From Bacilli bacterium (lineage in GTDB: Bacteria; Bacillota_I; Bacilli_A; RF39; UBA660): a stretch of DNA of 64,000 nucleotides. The position numbers were made by a program, and so were the translations under genes. Location: assembly GCA_017406955.1 (NCBI GenBank), contig JAFQXM010000012.1, positions 90,390-154,389 of the forward strand. The letters run 5' to 3'. This document shows positions 1 to 8,369 of the stretch, piece by piece (the first letter of the stretch is position 1; the number at the start of each line of letters is the position of its first letter). The notes beneath the pieces are model-generated. The model was not told the origin of the DNA and did no database searches. It saw only the letters and a list, made by a program, of their open reading frames with translations.

Positions 1-75
1 ATATAGGTATTTATAAACACATTTACATAAATTATGAATAACTTATATTAGATAAGATAAAAAGGTGGAGATATA

Positions 76-435
76 ATGACTAATAATTGTATTACTAATT
101 TATTAAAATTAATATGTCTACTTCAAAATAATTCTATAATTAATTCATGTAAAAAAAATTGTACTAAACCATATTTAGGCAGTATATCAAATACTTTATA
201 TAATACTAGACCTATTAATATTTATAATAAGAATGGCTCTTTATTTACAACAAATTATAATGGTAGTAATATTTCTTTATTTAGAATAAAAGAAATAAAA
301 AATAATTGTGCAATATTGACACCATTAATAAATAATGAAGGAACACTTGAAGCAACTACTAATAATATTAATATTAATACTAATTGCATATGTGCAATTA
401 GATGCCTAAATGATGTTTACATTAATAATTTATAG
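76..435 (+). CDS. CotY/CotZ/ExsY-like spore coat protein, divergent copy
   Basis: Small cysteine-containing protein of the CotZ/ExsY type, which crosslinks the outer coat or exosporium of Bacillus spores. The C-terminal part keeps the family pattern: FRIKEI followed by a beta-rich stretch and a closing NCICAIRCLND block, equivalent to the DLDCFCAIQCL end of CotZ. It aligns over its whole length with the next gene (shared LYNTRP, threonine/asparagine segment, C-terminal CAIxCL), so the pair is a tandem duplication. This copy is richer in Asn and has fewer Cys. The SD aaaggtggag precedes ATG by a normal distance. Family assignment is firm from motifs. The role in spores is inferred from the family. 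Confidence 0.72.
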   Translation: MTNNCITNLLKLICLLQNNSIINSCKKNCTKPYLGSISNTLYNTRPINIYNKNGSLFTTNYNGSNISLFRIKEIKNNCAILTPLINNEGTLEATTNNININTNCICAIRCLNDVYINNL

Positions 436-449
436 AAAGGAGGTAAAAT

Positions 450-854
450 ATGAACTGTTCAGATAATAGAGATGATTGTAACTGTTTCACAGATATATTA
501 AAAACTATTCTAATATTACAAAAGAAGAATGCATGCATAGATAATAATACAGGCTGTGATAGACCATTTTTAGGACCAAACTCAACAAATAGTATTTATA
601 ATACTAGACCTGTTACATTATATAATTGCTGTACAGGAGAACCATGGAGCTTCCCTTACACAGTAGGAGAAACAACTGGAGACACAACCATATTCAGAGT
701 TGAATCATTAGATGATTGCTGCTGCACAATTAGATTATTATATCCTGGTACAGAAGAAGGAACTTTCCTTAATACAAATCAATTTGTAACAATTAACCTA
801 AACTGTGTAGGAGCAATAACATGTCTATCTGATACTTTTGTTGAATTAGGATAA
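450..854 (+). CDS. cotZ: CotZ/ExsY-type spore coat protein
   Basis: 134-residue Cys-rich coat protein. Visible family features are an N-terminal NCSDNRDDCNCF cluster, GCDRPFLG, the central FRVESLDDCCCTIRLL block and the C-terminal VTINLNCVGAITCLSD block, all characteristic of CotY/CotZ/ExsY. These proteins self-assemble into disulfide-linked hexagonal layers on the spore surface. It starts 14 bp after the stop of the preceding paralogue behind a strong SD (aaaggaggt), so the two are co-transcribed. The stem-loop that follows the stop ends the operon. The symbol is given for the family and does not claim orthology to either B. subtilis paralogue. Confidence 0.82.
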   Translation: MNCSDNRDDCNCFTDILKTILILQKKNACIDNNTGCDRPFLGPNSTNSIYNTRPVTLYNCCTGEPWSFPYTVGETTGDTTIFRVESLDDCCCTIRLLYPGTEEGTFLNTNQFVTINLNCVGAITCLSDTFVELG

Positions 855-857
855 AAT

Positions 858-885
858 AATCCACCATTGGTGGATTTTATTTTAT
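858..885 (+). terminator. Terminator after the cotZ pair, bidirectional
   Basis: Inverted repeat AATCCACC-att-GGTGGATT followed by a T-rich run on the plus strand. The complementary A-rich left side gives a usable U-tract on the minus strand as well. It separates the coat operon from the convergent minus-strand gene. Confidence 0.8.
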
Positions 886-1158
886 TATAATGTTATTTAT
901 ATCTTCAATTTTTATTACATCATTATCAAGTGTAAATATATTTCTTTTAGTTCTAGTAACTATACTAGTATCATATACTTTATCATTAGTTTCTATTATT
1001 ACTGGTATATTATATGAATAACCAACTCCCGTAAATATTTTATCAAGTGTATTTTTAACTGAAAATATATTATCCTTATTATTAACATAAGTTATCCTTT
1101 TATTATTATTAATATTTTTATTAATATTATTCTGATATATTTTAGGTAATTTTTTCAT
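877..1158 (-). CDS. Small basic hypothetical protein
   Basis: 93-residue Lys/Asn-rich protein, not recognised. The N-terminal third is an Asn/Lys-rich leader. The C-terminal two thirds look like a small beta-rich fold with alternating Val/Ile (SYNIPVIIETNDKVYD). No signal peptide or membrane segment is visible. It is convergent with the coat operon, with a shared terminator, and divergent from the SEDS gene. A coat-associated role is conceivable from position only. A good SD (aaaggagagaag) supports translation. Confidence 0.5.
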   Translation of the reverse strand: MKKLPKIYQNNINKNINNNKRITYVNNKDNIFSVKNTLDKIFTGVGYSYNIPVIIETNDKVYDTSIVTRTKRNIFTLDNDVIKIEDINNIIIK

Positions 1159-1214
1159 AAAACTTCTCTCCTTTAAATATTTTATGATTTTTAGATATAA
1201 AAATTACCTATTTT

Positions 1215-1223
1215 TGGTATAAT
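1215..1223 (+). promoter_or_regulatory. Extended -10 promoter of the SEDS gene
   Basis: TGgTATAAT, an extended -10 element ending 20 bp before the ATG at 1244. No convincing -35 is visible, as is usual for extended -10 promoters. The SD aaggag follows at 1231-1236. Confidence 0.6.
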
Positions 1224-1243
1224 ATATAGCAAGGAGATAATTT

Positions 1244-2368
1244 ATGATAAAAAAAATAAACTTGAAAATTTTAATACCTATTTGCTTACTTGCATTAATT
1301 AGTATTATTACTATATATTGTGCATCTAATTATACATCAAAAAGTCTTGGTAATCTAGCTTTAAAACAAACACTTTGGTATATAGTAGGTATAGGTTTAG
1401 TAGCACTATTAATGAAATTTAAAAATGAATATTTATATAGACATACTACATTTCTATATGTATTAGGAAATATACTATTATTAGGATTATTATTCTTTGC
1501 AGAACCAATAAATAATAGTAAGTGTTGGTATGTAATACCTGGTATTGGTAGTTTTCAACCTAGTGAATTTATGAAAATATTTATAATGTTAATGCTAGCT
1601 AAAATGATACATAATTTTAGAAGTGATTATAAAAATCCAACTATTAAAGAAGAAGGAATATTTATATTAAAAACTTTAGGTGTAGTATTAATTCCATCAA
1701 TACTAACTTTTATGCAACCTGATACTGGATCAGTTATTATATATTTAATTATCTATATATCAATGATGTTTATATCTGGAATTAGATTACGTTGGTTCTT
1801 ATTTGCATTTTTAATTTTATTTTCTATATTAGGTATATTATTAAGTCTATATTTTCTTCAATAAAAATTATTTATAAAATTATTTGGAACAGACCTATAT
1901 TATAGGCTAGATAGAATATTTGATTGGAGAACAGGATCTGGATTACAATTAGAAAACGCTAAAGCCGCCATTGGATCTGCTGGATTATTTGGTTATGGAT
2001 TTAATAAAACACCAATATACTTCCCAGAAGCATCCACTGATTTTATATTTGCAATATTTGCATCAAACTTTGGTTTTCTAGGAATAATAATATTTTTAGG
2101 TATAACAATATATTTAGATATTAATATTATAAAATTAGCTCAAAGAAAAATAACAGATACTGATAAATATATACTAATAGGTATAGTATCTATGTTATTA
2201 TTTCAACAAATACAAAATATTGGTATGACTATTGGAGTATTCCCAATAACAGGAATTACTCTTCCATTTATAAGTTATGGAGGAAGTAGTTTACTCTCAT
2301 ATATGTTAATAGTAGGAATAATACTAAATATATCCATGGAAAAAAATAGAAGATATAAGTATAAATAG
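1244..2368 (+). pseudogene. rodA: RodA/FtsW/SpoVE-type SEDS glycosyltransferase with in-frame stop
   Basis: SEDS-family peptidoglycan polymerase (polytopic membrane glycosyltransferase using lipid II). The 5' part (1244-1861) gives residues 1-206 with about six membrane segments and the QPSEFMKI motif. A TAA at 1862-1864 interrupts it. Reading continues in the same frame to TAG at 2366-2368 with the rest of the family intact: YRLDRIFDW, AIGSAGLFGYGF, STDFIFAIFASNFGFLG, NIGMTIGVFPITG and LPFISYGGSSLL. Full length would be about 374 residues, normal for RodA. No frameshift is present, only the single stop, so it is a fresh nonsense mutation, a readthrough gene or a consensus error. The neighbouring coat genes would also suit a SpoVE-like sporulation role. 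The RodA-like GMTIGVFPITG wording favours RodA. Confidence 0.85.
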
Positions 2369-2395
2369 AATGAGAAAACTCATTCTATTTTTTTT
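2366..2395 (+). terminator. Terminator of the SEDS gene
   Basis: Stem AGAATGAG-aaaa-CTCATTCT followed by eight T residues on the plus strand. It overlaps the SEDS stop codon and the 3' end of the convergent glycosyltransferase gene. Confidence 0.85.
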
Positions 2396-3392
2396 CAAGT
2401 ACCTCTTCATAAACTTGTTTTAACTCCGAACCTACTTTATTTAAGTTTCTTTCTTGTGCCACTTTATAAGCATTATTACCAAGTTGTGGTAATTCTTTAT
2501 TAACTATTTTTCTTATTTTTTCTTCAAATTCACTTAAACTACTAGCTTTATAAACATTTACTCCTTCTTCTAACCAATCTTTAAAAACTGGTATATTTCT
2601 AATAACTGATGTTTTTTTACAGGCACAAGCTTCTATTATAGGAATACCTTCCGTTTCTTCATGAGTAGGAAATAAGAAAATATCACATCCCCACATAGCT
2701 TTTTTTATATTTTCTCTACTTACATAGCCTGCAAATATTAAGTTTGGTAATTTTGTTTTAACTGCTTTTTTTACTTTTTGTGGTGCGATCGCTAAAGAAC
2801 TATGTCCAAACCAAATAAACTTATATTCTGGCATTTTTTTTGCTAGTTTTACAAAATCTATAATACCTTTTCTTTCAATATATAATCCAATACCAATAAT
2901 TACTTTATCATTACTCTTTAATCCATATTTACTTCGAAATTCTTTTTTAAAACCTGCTTCGTTCTTAAAATAATCTAATTCAATACCATTAGATATAGAA
3001 TATATTTTTCTTTTAATACCATATCTTGTAAGTACACGTTTTGAATATGGTGTTGGAGTAATAATTACATCTCCTAAACTATAACACTTAATTAACCATT
3101 TTTTAAAAATTGGTGATATATGTTCACTAAGAATAAAACTTTTCTTAAAATCTTCTTCCGTAGAATGTGCATGATATACTACTTTTTTACCAGCCTTTTT
3201 TGCTTTTTTAGCCAACTTATATGATTTAGGACCATAATAATTTAAATGTAAAATATCATAATCCTTACTTTTTATATCAGAAGTATATTTAACTCCAACA
3301 GCTCTAAGAGCTTTTTTTTGATGTCTAATAGCCTTCCCTAATCCACTCTTAGAAAATAATTTTTCTCCTTCAGTATAAAGCAAAACTTTCAT
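2385..3392 (-). CDS. GT4 glycosyltransferase, CpoA-like glycolipid enzyme
   Basis: Retaining GT-B glycosyltransferase of family GT4. The opening MKVLLYTEGEKLFSKSGLGK, the HLNYYGPKS and HAHSTEEDFKKSF segments and ITPTPYSKRVL resemble pneumococcal CpoA. CpoA adds galactose to glucosyl-diacylglycerol to make the membrane diglycosyl lipid and lipoteichoic acid anchor. The C-terminal domain has the nucleotide-sugar motif EETEGIPIIEACAC (E-x7-E). 335 residues is normal for the group. A cytoplasmic-face membrane role is inferred from the family. Donor and acceptor cannot be settled from sequence. The gene stands alone, with a good SD (tggagggatata). Confidence 0.78.
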   Translation of the reverse strand: MKVLLYTEGEKLFSKSGLGKAIRHQKKALRAVGVKYTSDIKSKDYDILHLNYYGPKSYKLAKKAKKAGKKVVYHAHSTEEDFKKSFILSEHISPIFKKWLIKCYSLGDVIITPTPYSKRVLTRYGIKRKIYSISNGIELDYFKNEAGFKKEFRSKYGLKSNDKVIIGIGLYIERKGIIDFVKLAKKMPEYKFIWFGHSSLAIAPQKVKKAVKTKLPNLIFAGYVSRENIKKAMWGCDIFLFPTHEETEGIPIIEACACKKTSVIRNIPVFKDWLEEGVNVYKASSLSEFEEKIRKIVNKELPQLGNNAYKVAQERNLNKVGSELKQVYEEVLEKK

Positions 3393-3486
3393 TTATATCC
3401 CTCCAGTAGTTTATTTATACATAAATGCAAACAGATAAATTAACTATTACTCATTTTATCATAGTATCTATATATTGTTTAGCATT

Positions 3487-4176
3487 TTATTTAAATTTAC
3501 TATCTATTTTTATAGTATCTTTTAATTTAATATAAGAAAACATAAACATATTTATAATAAAGATAAAAAAGATTATTATAAATATATGTGAAGTTCTCAT
3601 ACAGCAATAATCGTAAATACCATGTAGTATAACTGGTATAAATATACTTTTTAGTTTATTAACACTTTCTAATTTATATTTTTTACTTTTACTATAATAC
3701 TTAGCCATACTTAAGTAATAACCCATAAATATCGCAAAACAAGTATGTCCAGGTATCGCAATTAATCCTCTATAAATACCTACTGATATTTGACCTTCAC
3801 TAATAATATAAATTATATTTTCTACTACTGAAAAACCTAAAGCTATAAATACAGAGTAAACTATTATATCATAAAACTCATCAAACTCTTTATTATTATA
3901 TCCTAATTTATATAAGAAAGACCATTTGAATAATTCTTCTAAAAAAGCTACAAATATAAACACATAAATAAATAACTCCATAGTATTAAGTTTACTTATT
4001 TCAATATTTAAAGGAATTATTCTATAAAAAATAATAAGTAATACAGAAGATAAAATACCTAATAGAAAGAACTTTAAAAGTAATAGTTTTGGTTCTCTAT
4101 GTTTATCTTTTCTATATATATAACTACCTATTAATATAATAGGTAATATAGCAATAAATAATAATACTATTCTCAT
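3487..4176 (-). CDS. prsW: PrsW-family intramembrane metalloprotease
   Basis: Polytopic membrane protein with seven or eight hydrophobic helices and the PrsW signature set: FLEELFKWS (EExxK, about residue 78), HTCFAIFMGYYL (about 145) and HGIYDYC (about 185). In B. subtilis PrsW performs site-1 cleavage of the anti-sigma factor RsiW. No anti-sigma factor is seen nearby, so the substrate is unknown. It is followed by two membrane-linked genes on the same strand, so a short operon is likely (4762-5367, 4185-4784, then this gene). Confidence 0.8.
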   Translation of the reverse strand: MRIVLLFIAILPIILIGSYIYRKDKHREPKLLLLKFFLLGILSSVLLIIFYRIIPLNIEISKLNTMELFIYVFIFVAFLEELFKWSFLYKLGYNNKEFDEFYDIIVYSVFIALGFSVVENIIYIISEGQISVGIYRGLIAIPGHTCFAIFMGYYLSMAKYYSKSKKYKLESVNKLKSIFIPVILHGIYDYCCMRTSHIFIIIFFIFIINMFMFSYIKLKDTIKIDSKFK

Positions 4177-4184
4177 AACTCCTC

Positions 4185-4784
4185 CTATTTACATTTATAA
4201 AATATTGATACTACTTTAGAAAATTCATATAAAATAATATTACTCTTATTAATAGCAAAACTCTTACCTAATGCTTTTCCCCCTATAGTTAAACTAGATA
4301 TAATACCTGTTACTATTAAAGTAGTTATTAGTATATCAAAAGAATAATCCTTTACAAGTATTGTTGTAATGGCTATACCAGAAGCTCCTGAAACTACCCC
4401 ACATATATCACCTACTACATCACAACAAAAACTAGATACTTTATCTGCATTTTTCTTAAACTTTACCGCAACATTTGCACTCTTAACTTTTCTAGAACTC
4501 ATAGAATGAAAAACAGACTCATCACCAGCAGTTACAGATACACCTATAATATCAAATATTATTCCTAAAAATATAAATAATAAAGTTATTATTATACTTA
4601 CAATAAGAGTAGATTTTTTTATACTTATTTCCGATATAAATGATAAAAATATCGATAACATAAAAGAGATTAATAAAATAGTTCGAATCCATCTCCAATT
4701 AACTAATTCTTTTTTACCCTTTCTCCTAGTTTGTATTCTTAAATTTCTTAATTCATTATTCTTACTTTTTTCCCTTCTGTTCAT
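4185..4784 (-). CDS. Conserved membrane protein of unknown function (often labelled CorB-like)
   Basis: 199 residues with a basic cytoplasmic N-terminus, two membrane helices at about 33-50 and 58-82, then a GVSVTAGDESVFHSMSSRKV segment, and two further hydrophobic helices near 130-170. I recall similar Firmicutes proteins being annotated as Mg/Co transporter CorB. Only the membrane part resembles DUF21, and the CBS domains of true CorB are absent, so transport is unproven. The start overlaps the end of the upstream gene by 23 bp, indicating translational coupling. Confidence 0.5.
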   Translation of the reverse strand: MNRREKSKNNELRNLRIQTRRKGKKELVNWRWIRTILLISFMLSIFLSFISEISIKKSTLIVSIIITLLFIFLGIIFDIIGVSVTAGDESVFHSMSSRKVKSANVAVKFKKNADKVSSFCCDVVGDICGVVSGASGIAITTILVKDYSFDILITTLIVTGIISSLTIGGKALGKSFAINKSNIILYEFSKVVSIFYKCK

Positions 4785-5367
4785 ATTTTTTCTCCTTAAT
4801 TAAAATTATAGTATTAATTATAAATCTAAAAAACATTCTCAAAGAACCAATTATCAAAGTTCCTGTATATAAGTCATATAAAACTTGTTTTTCAGTAGAA
4901 AAATAATCTGTTTGTAATATAATTCTTTGTCTCATATTTAATAATTTTAAGATCTTTATATCATTAAATTTTAATGGTTTGCATTTTTTTCTTCCTATAC
5001 CACAAACAAATAATTTACAAGCCAAATTTTTAGTAGTACAACCCTTATTAGATTGATAAACACATAATCCACAGCAACCATTTATTCTTTTACTGTTATT
5101 TAGCCATTGTGATTTGCACTGGCAATTTTTAAATTCACAAAGATCTATTCCTCTATAATACTGATCCACTTCATCACAAGCAACATCAATAATATATTCT
5201 AATCTTTTTTTTCTACTTTTTATATTAAGAGCATCTACTATTGGTTTAACATTATATTTATCATTTTCTATTTCAAATTTTGTGAATTTAAATATAAATG
5301 TTCTATAAATACGTAATAATTTATAAAATCTATTTAAGTCTTTTTTATTTTTAATATTTATAAACAT
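4762..5367 (-). CDS. Cysteine-rich conserved hypothetical protein
   Basis: 201 residues. The middle (about 60-135) contains a dozen cysteines in the order LCEFKNCQCK, INGCCGLCVYQ, NKGCTTKNLACKLFVC and KKCKPL, a pattern suggesting a metal- or cluster-binding module. The C-terminus has one hydrophobic helix followed by a basic tail. I do not recognise a named family, though similar Cys-rich proteins occur in clostridia. First gene of the probable operon with the CorB-like protein and PrsW. Confidence 0.5.
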   Translation of the reverse strand: MFINIKNKKDLNRFYKLLRIYRTFIFKFTKFEIENDKYNVKPIVDALNIKSRKKRLEYIIDVACDEVDQYYRGIDLCEFKNCQCKSQWLNNSKRINGCCGLCVYQSNKGCTTKNLACKLFVCGIGRKKCKPLKFNDIKILKLLNMRQRIILQTDYFSTEKQVLYDLYTGTLIIGSLRMFFRFIINTIILIKEKKYEQKGKK

Positions 5368-5395
5368 AACATACTCCCTACTTTGTTATTATATC

Positions 5396-5999
5396 ACAAA
5401 AAAAGACAAAGGTTAACTTTGTCTAATTTATTTGATTGGCAATCACTTGGTAAACTTTGGGCCTTAGGTCAAGCAGGATTTCCCTAACTTCTACATAATC
5501 GTTACCAATTATGCGGTTCCCCATTTCTAGAAGTTAATACAAATTCTGTATGGCTTGATCACCACTTAGTACCCACTGCAATCCCAAATGACGTCACTCT
5601 AGGAGATTTCCCCACCAAACTTTATTACTAATTCTTTTTTGCAAAAATAGTTTCATAACGCAATTCTTATAAAAGTCGGCCTACTAATATAAGAAAGATC
5701 ATTAATCCCAATATTTTCACTCAAGACAAGCTACACTGCACATAACTTTCGCCACAATACAGGTTTAATCCTATTTCGTAATAAGTCATAGGCTTACCAC
5801 AATAATAGGTCTCCACAGATAGTGGGTCCTTCTCTATATGCCATTACAGAGGGCCCATTACCTTCATCTTCAGCATCCACCCCAAACTGGGCGTATGAAG
5901 CAAACACCAAAGGTTTCACAGATATGCTCTTTAATGGTTGTTTATTCCCATCCTCGCAATAAAGTAATTGACTAGAATAGTGTGCCATCATCAATTACG
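5396..5999 (-). ncRNA. Large structured noncoding RNA, about 600 nt, class not identified
   Basis: A 680-bp gap with a clear transcription unit on the minus strand. It has a consensus sigma-A promoter at 6006-6034, start near 5999, and a terminator hairpin GACAAAG/CTTTGTC plus U-run at 5396-5423. The sequence is markedly less AT-rich than the flanks. It shows many local stems: GTAATTGA/TCAATTAC at the 5' end; ACTTCTA/TAGAAGT (5487-5493 with 5528-5534) enclosing CATAAT/ATTATG; ATACA/TGTAT. I see no tmRNA, RNase P, SRP or 6S signatures. Length and style fit the large ornate RNAs (ROOL is about this long and occurs in gut Firmicutes and phages; OLE is similar in size), but I cannot confirm a class. 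A 66-codon open frame inside it is taken as chance. Confidence 0.7.
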
Positions 6000-6005
6000 C
6001 GTATA

Positions 6006-6034
6006 ATTATAACATATTTTAAAAAAAATGTCAA
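6006..6034 (-). promoter_or_regulatory. Consensus sigma-A promoter for the large ncRNA
   Basis: On the minus strand TTGACA (6034-6029), a 17-bp spacer and TATAAT (6011-6006). Both boxes match consensus exactly, stronger than any protein-gene promoter seen in the window, implying abundant transcription of the RNA. Confidence 0.9.
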
Positions 6035-6049
6035 GTATTTGACACTTTA

Positions 6050-6724
6050 TTAAGCTGCTTTAAGTTTACCTACATAACTATTTATTCTCATAGACCATAC
6101 TGGACTTTCTGCATATCTAGGTCCAATAGTTTCTACTGTATTTAAACCACGAGAATAAAAATTATTATATAAATTAGTTATCATACCAACTATTCCTTCA
6201 TCAACTGAAGGATATGCTTGATACGCTCCACATCCTGAACCTTTTTGTCCACCAAAATTGTGACAAGTACGAGCTATATGACTACATGATCCTTGCGAAC
6301 ATCCAGTTTCATGTAACATAATAGCAGTTGCGATAAAAGGATCTACACCAAGCTCAATACATTTATTAGCAATTAATAATCCTTTACCTGACATTTCATT
6401 AGATAAACTACGATTCAATTTATTAGCAAGTTCATCCATAGTCATATTTTCATATACTTCTACTCTAGGTGGAACAGTAACAGATGCTGGAGCTACTTCC
6501 ATATTAGCTTCCTTTAAACTATCACTATCAACCTTTTTAGCATCAGTTTTCTTTAGTGCACCATTAGTAGATGCAGCCATATTTTTTATATTTATTTCAC
6601 TATAATTAGTAACTAAATTATTATCATTTATCATATAACTATTACTTTGCAACGTTAAAGCAATAGATATCATTCCTACTCCTACAACAGCAAGAACAGA
6701 ACTAATGATTTTACCCTTTTTCAA
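6050..6724 (-). CDS. Exported glucosaminidase/lysozyme-fold cell-wall hydrolase
   Basis: 224 residues with an N-terminal signal or anchor segment (about 7-24, IISSVLAVVGVGMISIALTL), a linker, then a lysozyme-like domain from about 95. The domain carries MDELANKLN, GKGLLIANKCIELGVDPFIATAIMLHETGC (catalytic-type Glu in the HETGC context) and NFGGQKGSGCGAYQAYPSVDEGI, followed by RYAESPVW. This arrangement matches GH73/SLT-like beta-N-acetylglucosaminidases. Paired cysteines suggest disulfides outside the cell. It is transcribed from upstream of the ncRNA promoter on the same strand. Confidence 0.72.
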   Translation of the reverse strand: MKKGKIISSVLAVVGVGMISIALTLQSNSYMINDNNLVTNYSEINIKNMAASTNGALKKTDAKKVDSDSLKEANMEVAPASVTVPPRVEVYENMTMDELANKLNRSLSNEMSGKGLLIANKCIELGVDPFIATAIMLHETGCSQGSCSHIARTCHNFGGQKGSGCGAYQAYPSVDEGIVGMITNLYNNFYSRGLNTVETIGPRYAESPVWSMRINSYVGKLKAA

Positions 6725-6800
6725 ATAGATTCACCTCATTTGTTCGACATTTATAATTCTATACTATTTAGAATATAATGTCAAATTTTAAGATTATAAT

Positions 6801-8369
6801 CTACCTAATCTTAAATGTTATAGGAGCAAATCTATAAACTACTAAAAGTGATAATAATACATAAGCTATTGTTGATAAAACTCCTATAATTGAAAATATT
6901 AATGAAGACATTACAAGCTTAGTTAACGAATATGAAAATATATAAGTTAACGATAAAACTAATGTATATGTCAAACTTTTTATTTTCATATATTTATTAT
7001 ATGGTTGCAATAAATAATATATTACAAGATAATGAACAGAGAAAAATACACTAAGTGATAATATAAATATTGGTATAGTTATATAATTAATTATATTAGT
7101 ACTACCACCAGATAAATATAATAATACTACTACTCCTATAGACATAACTATAGCAGGCATTAAATTAACCTTAATAATTGTAATTAATCTTTTTTTAAAT
7201 AAATTTAAAATAACCTTAGGTTCTCTATAAAAATTAAAAGTTAACATAGAATGATCACAATTATAAAACATAGCCTGTGTAAGTATTGAACCTCTATTTA
7301 TAAAATACATTATTATTACAGCCCAAGATAATCTATTTAATATAGCATAATTAATACCTTTAGCAATCTTTTCATTACCCTTTATAAAAAATATAGATCC
7401 TATAATAACTACAAATATTATTAAACTAAAGTTCTTAGCACTTCTTAACAATATTTCTTTATGTCTTTCAAAAAATATTGTATTAAATAAATCATACCCT
7501 TTTTTACCTTTAATCTTTTTATTATTAATATATTTATCTTTATTCTTAACTTCTACTATATTCTGTCTATCATAACCCTTTCTAGAATCAGAATCTATAA
7601 CTGTATTAAGAGTATTAAGTTTTTTATAAATCAACTTATAATCATTTACTTTATTAATATAATAATATGATATTAACATAAGTGGTATAAATAATAATAC
7701 AAGTAATAATAAATATTTATATGTAAAATATATATTTATAAATGGTAAACAACATAAACCCAATACTATAAATAATAACGTCCAATATAAAACTAAATTA
7801 CTAATAACTAAATATTTATATTTTTTATAATACCAAATATTAAAAGCTTCCCCTATTATTCTAGATAAAAATGCAAACAATGATAATAAAAGCGCTATTT
7901 TTACATTTATTAATATACTAATAGTTATAAAATTAACAATAAAACTAGGTATTATTTCTATAAATAAATCTGATTTAAAAAACTTTTTAGCATCCATATT
8001 AAAAAGAACTATAGAAAAGTATTTTTTAGTACTAGGAGATAATAATTTATTATTTACAAACATTCCTAAGATTGTTAATAGTACATAAATATGAATAAAA
8101 GTATTTACAGTGTTTTTAGAATTTAAATAATGAGAAATTATATATAAAATAGATATATATATACACTTATAAAAAATAATTCTAAAAGATGATAAAATTA
8201 TCGCTAAAACTCTTATTATGCTTTTAGCTTTATGACTCTTATATAAAGAATCATCTACAAATAGATCTTTAAATATAGGAGCTTTTTTTAAAGTATATAT
8301 AAAAGAGTTTATAGCATAATTTATATCTATTTTTAAAGACATTCTTAAAACATTAAACATGTTCTTCAT
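6801..8369 (-). CDS. ABC transporter membrane subunit
   Basis: 522-residue polytopic protein with about 12 hydrophobic helices and a Lys-rich cytoplasmic loop near 255-290. It overlaps the end of the upstream ATPase gene by 17 bp and therefore forms an exporter with it. It has no substrate-binding or peptidase domain. The overall look is that of large bacteriocin-immunity or antimicrobial-peptide type ABC-2 permeases, but substrate specificity cannot be read from the sequence. Confidence 0.65.
   Translation of the reverse strand: MKNMFNVLRMSLKIDINYAINSFIYTLKKAPIFKDLFVDDSLYKSHKAKSIIRVLAIILSSFRIIFYKCIYISILYIISHYLNSKNTVNTFIHIYVLLTILGMFVNNKLLSPSTKKYFSIVLFNMDAKKFFKSDLFIEIIPSFIVNFITISILINVKIALLLSLFAFLSRIIGEAFNIWYYKKYKYLVISNLVLYWTLLFIVLGLCCLPFINIYFTYKYLLLLVLLFIPLMLISYYYINKVNDYKLIYKKLNTLNTVIDSDSRKGYDRQNIVEVKNKDKYINNKKIKGKKGYDLFNTIFFERHKEILLRSAKNFSLIIFVVIIGSIFFIKGNEKIAKGINYAILNRLSWAVIIMYFINRGSILTQAMFYNCDHSMLTFNFYREPKVILNLFKKRLITIIKVNLMPAIVMSIGVVVLLYLSGGSTNIINYITIPIFILSLSVFFSVHYLVIYYLLQPYNKYMKIKSLTYTLVLSLTYIFSYSLTKLVMSSLIFSIIGVLSTIAYVLLSLLVVYRFAPITFKIR

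Noticed and set aside
877..1158. Assigning the 93-residue protein to a coat family
   Set aside because: Position next to CotZ is suggestive only. I see no diagnostic motif.
5794..5994. 66-codon open frame starting MMMAHYSS
   Set aside because: It lies inside the ncRNA, begins at the 5' stem and has no SD. Composition follows RNA structure, not coding.
5396..5999. tmRNA or RNase P RNA
   Set aside because: No TTCGANTCC arm, no tag frame with Ala-rich end, and no RNase P core words such as GAGGAAAGTCC were found.
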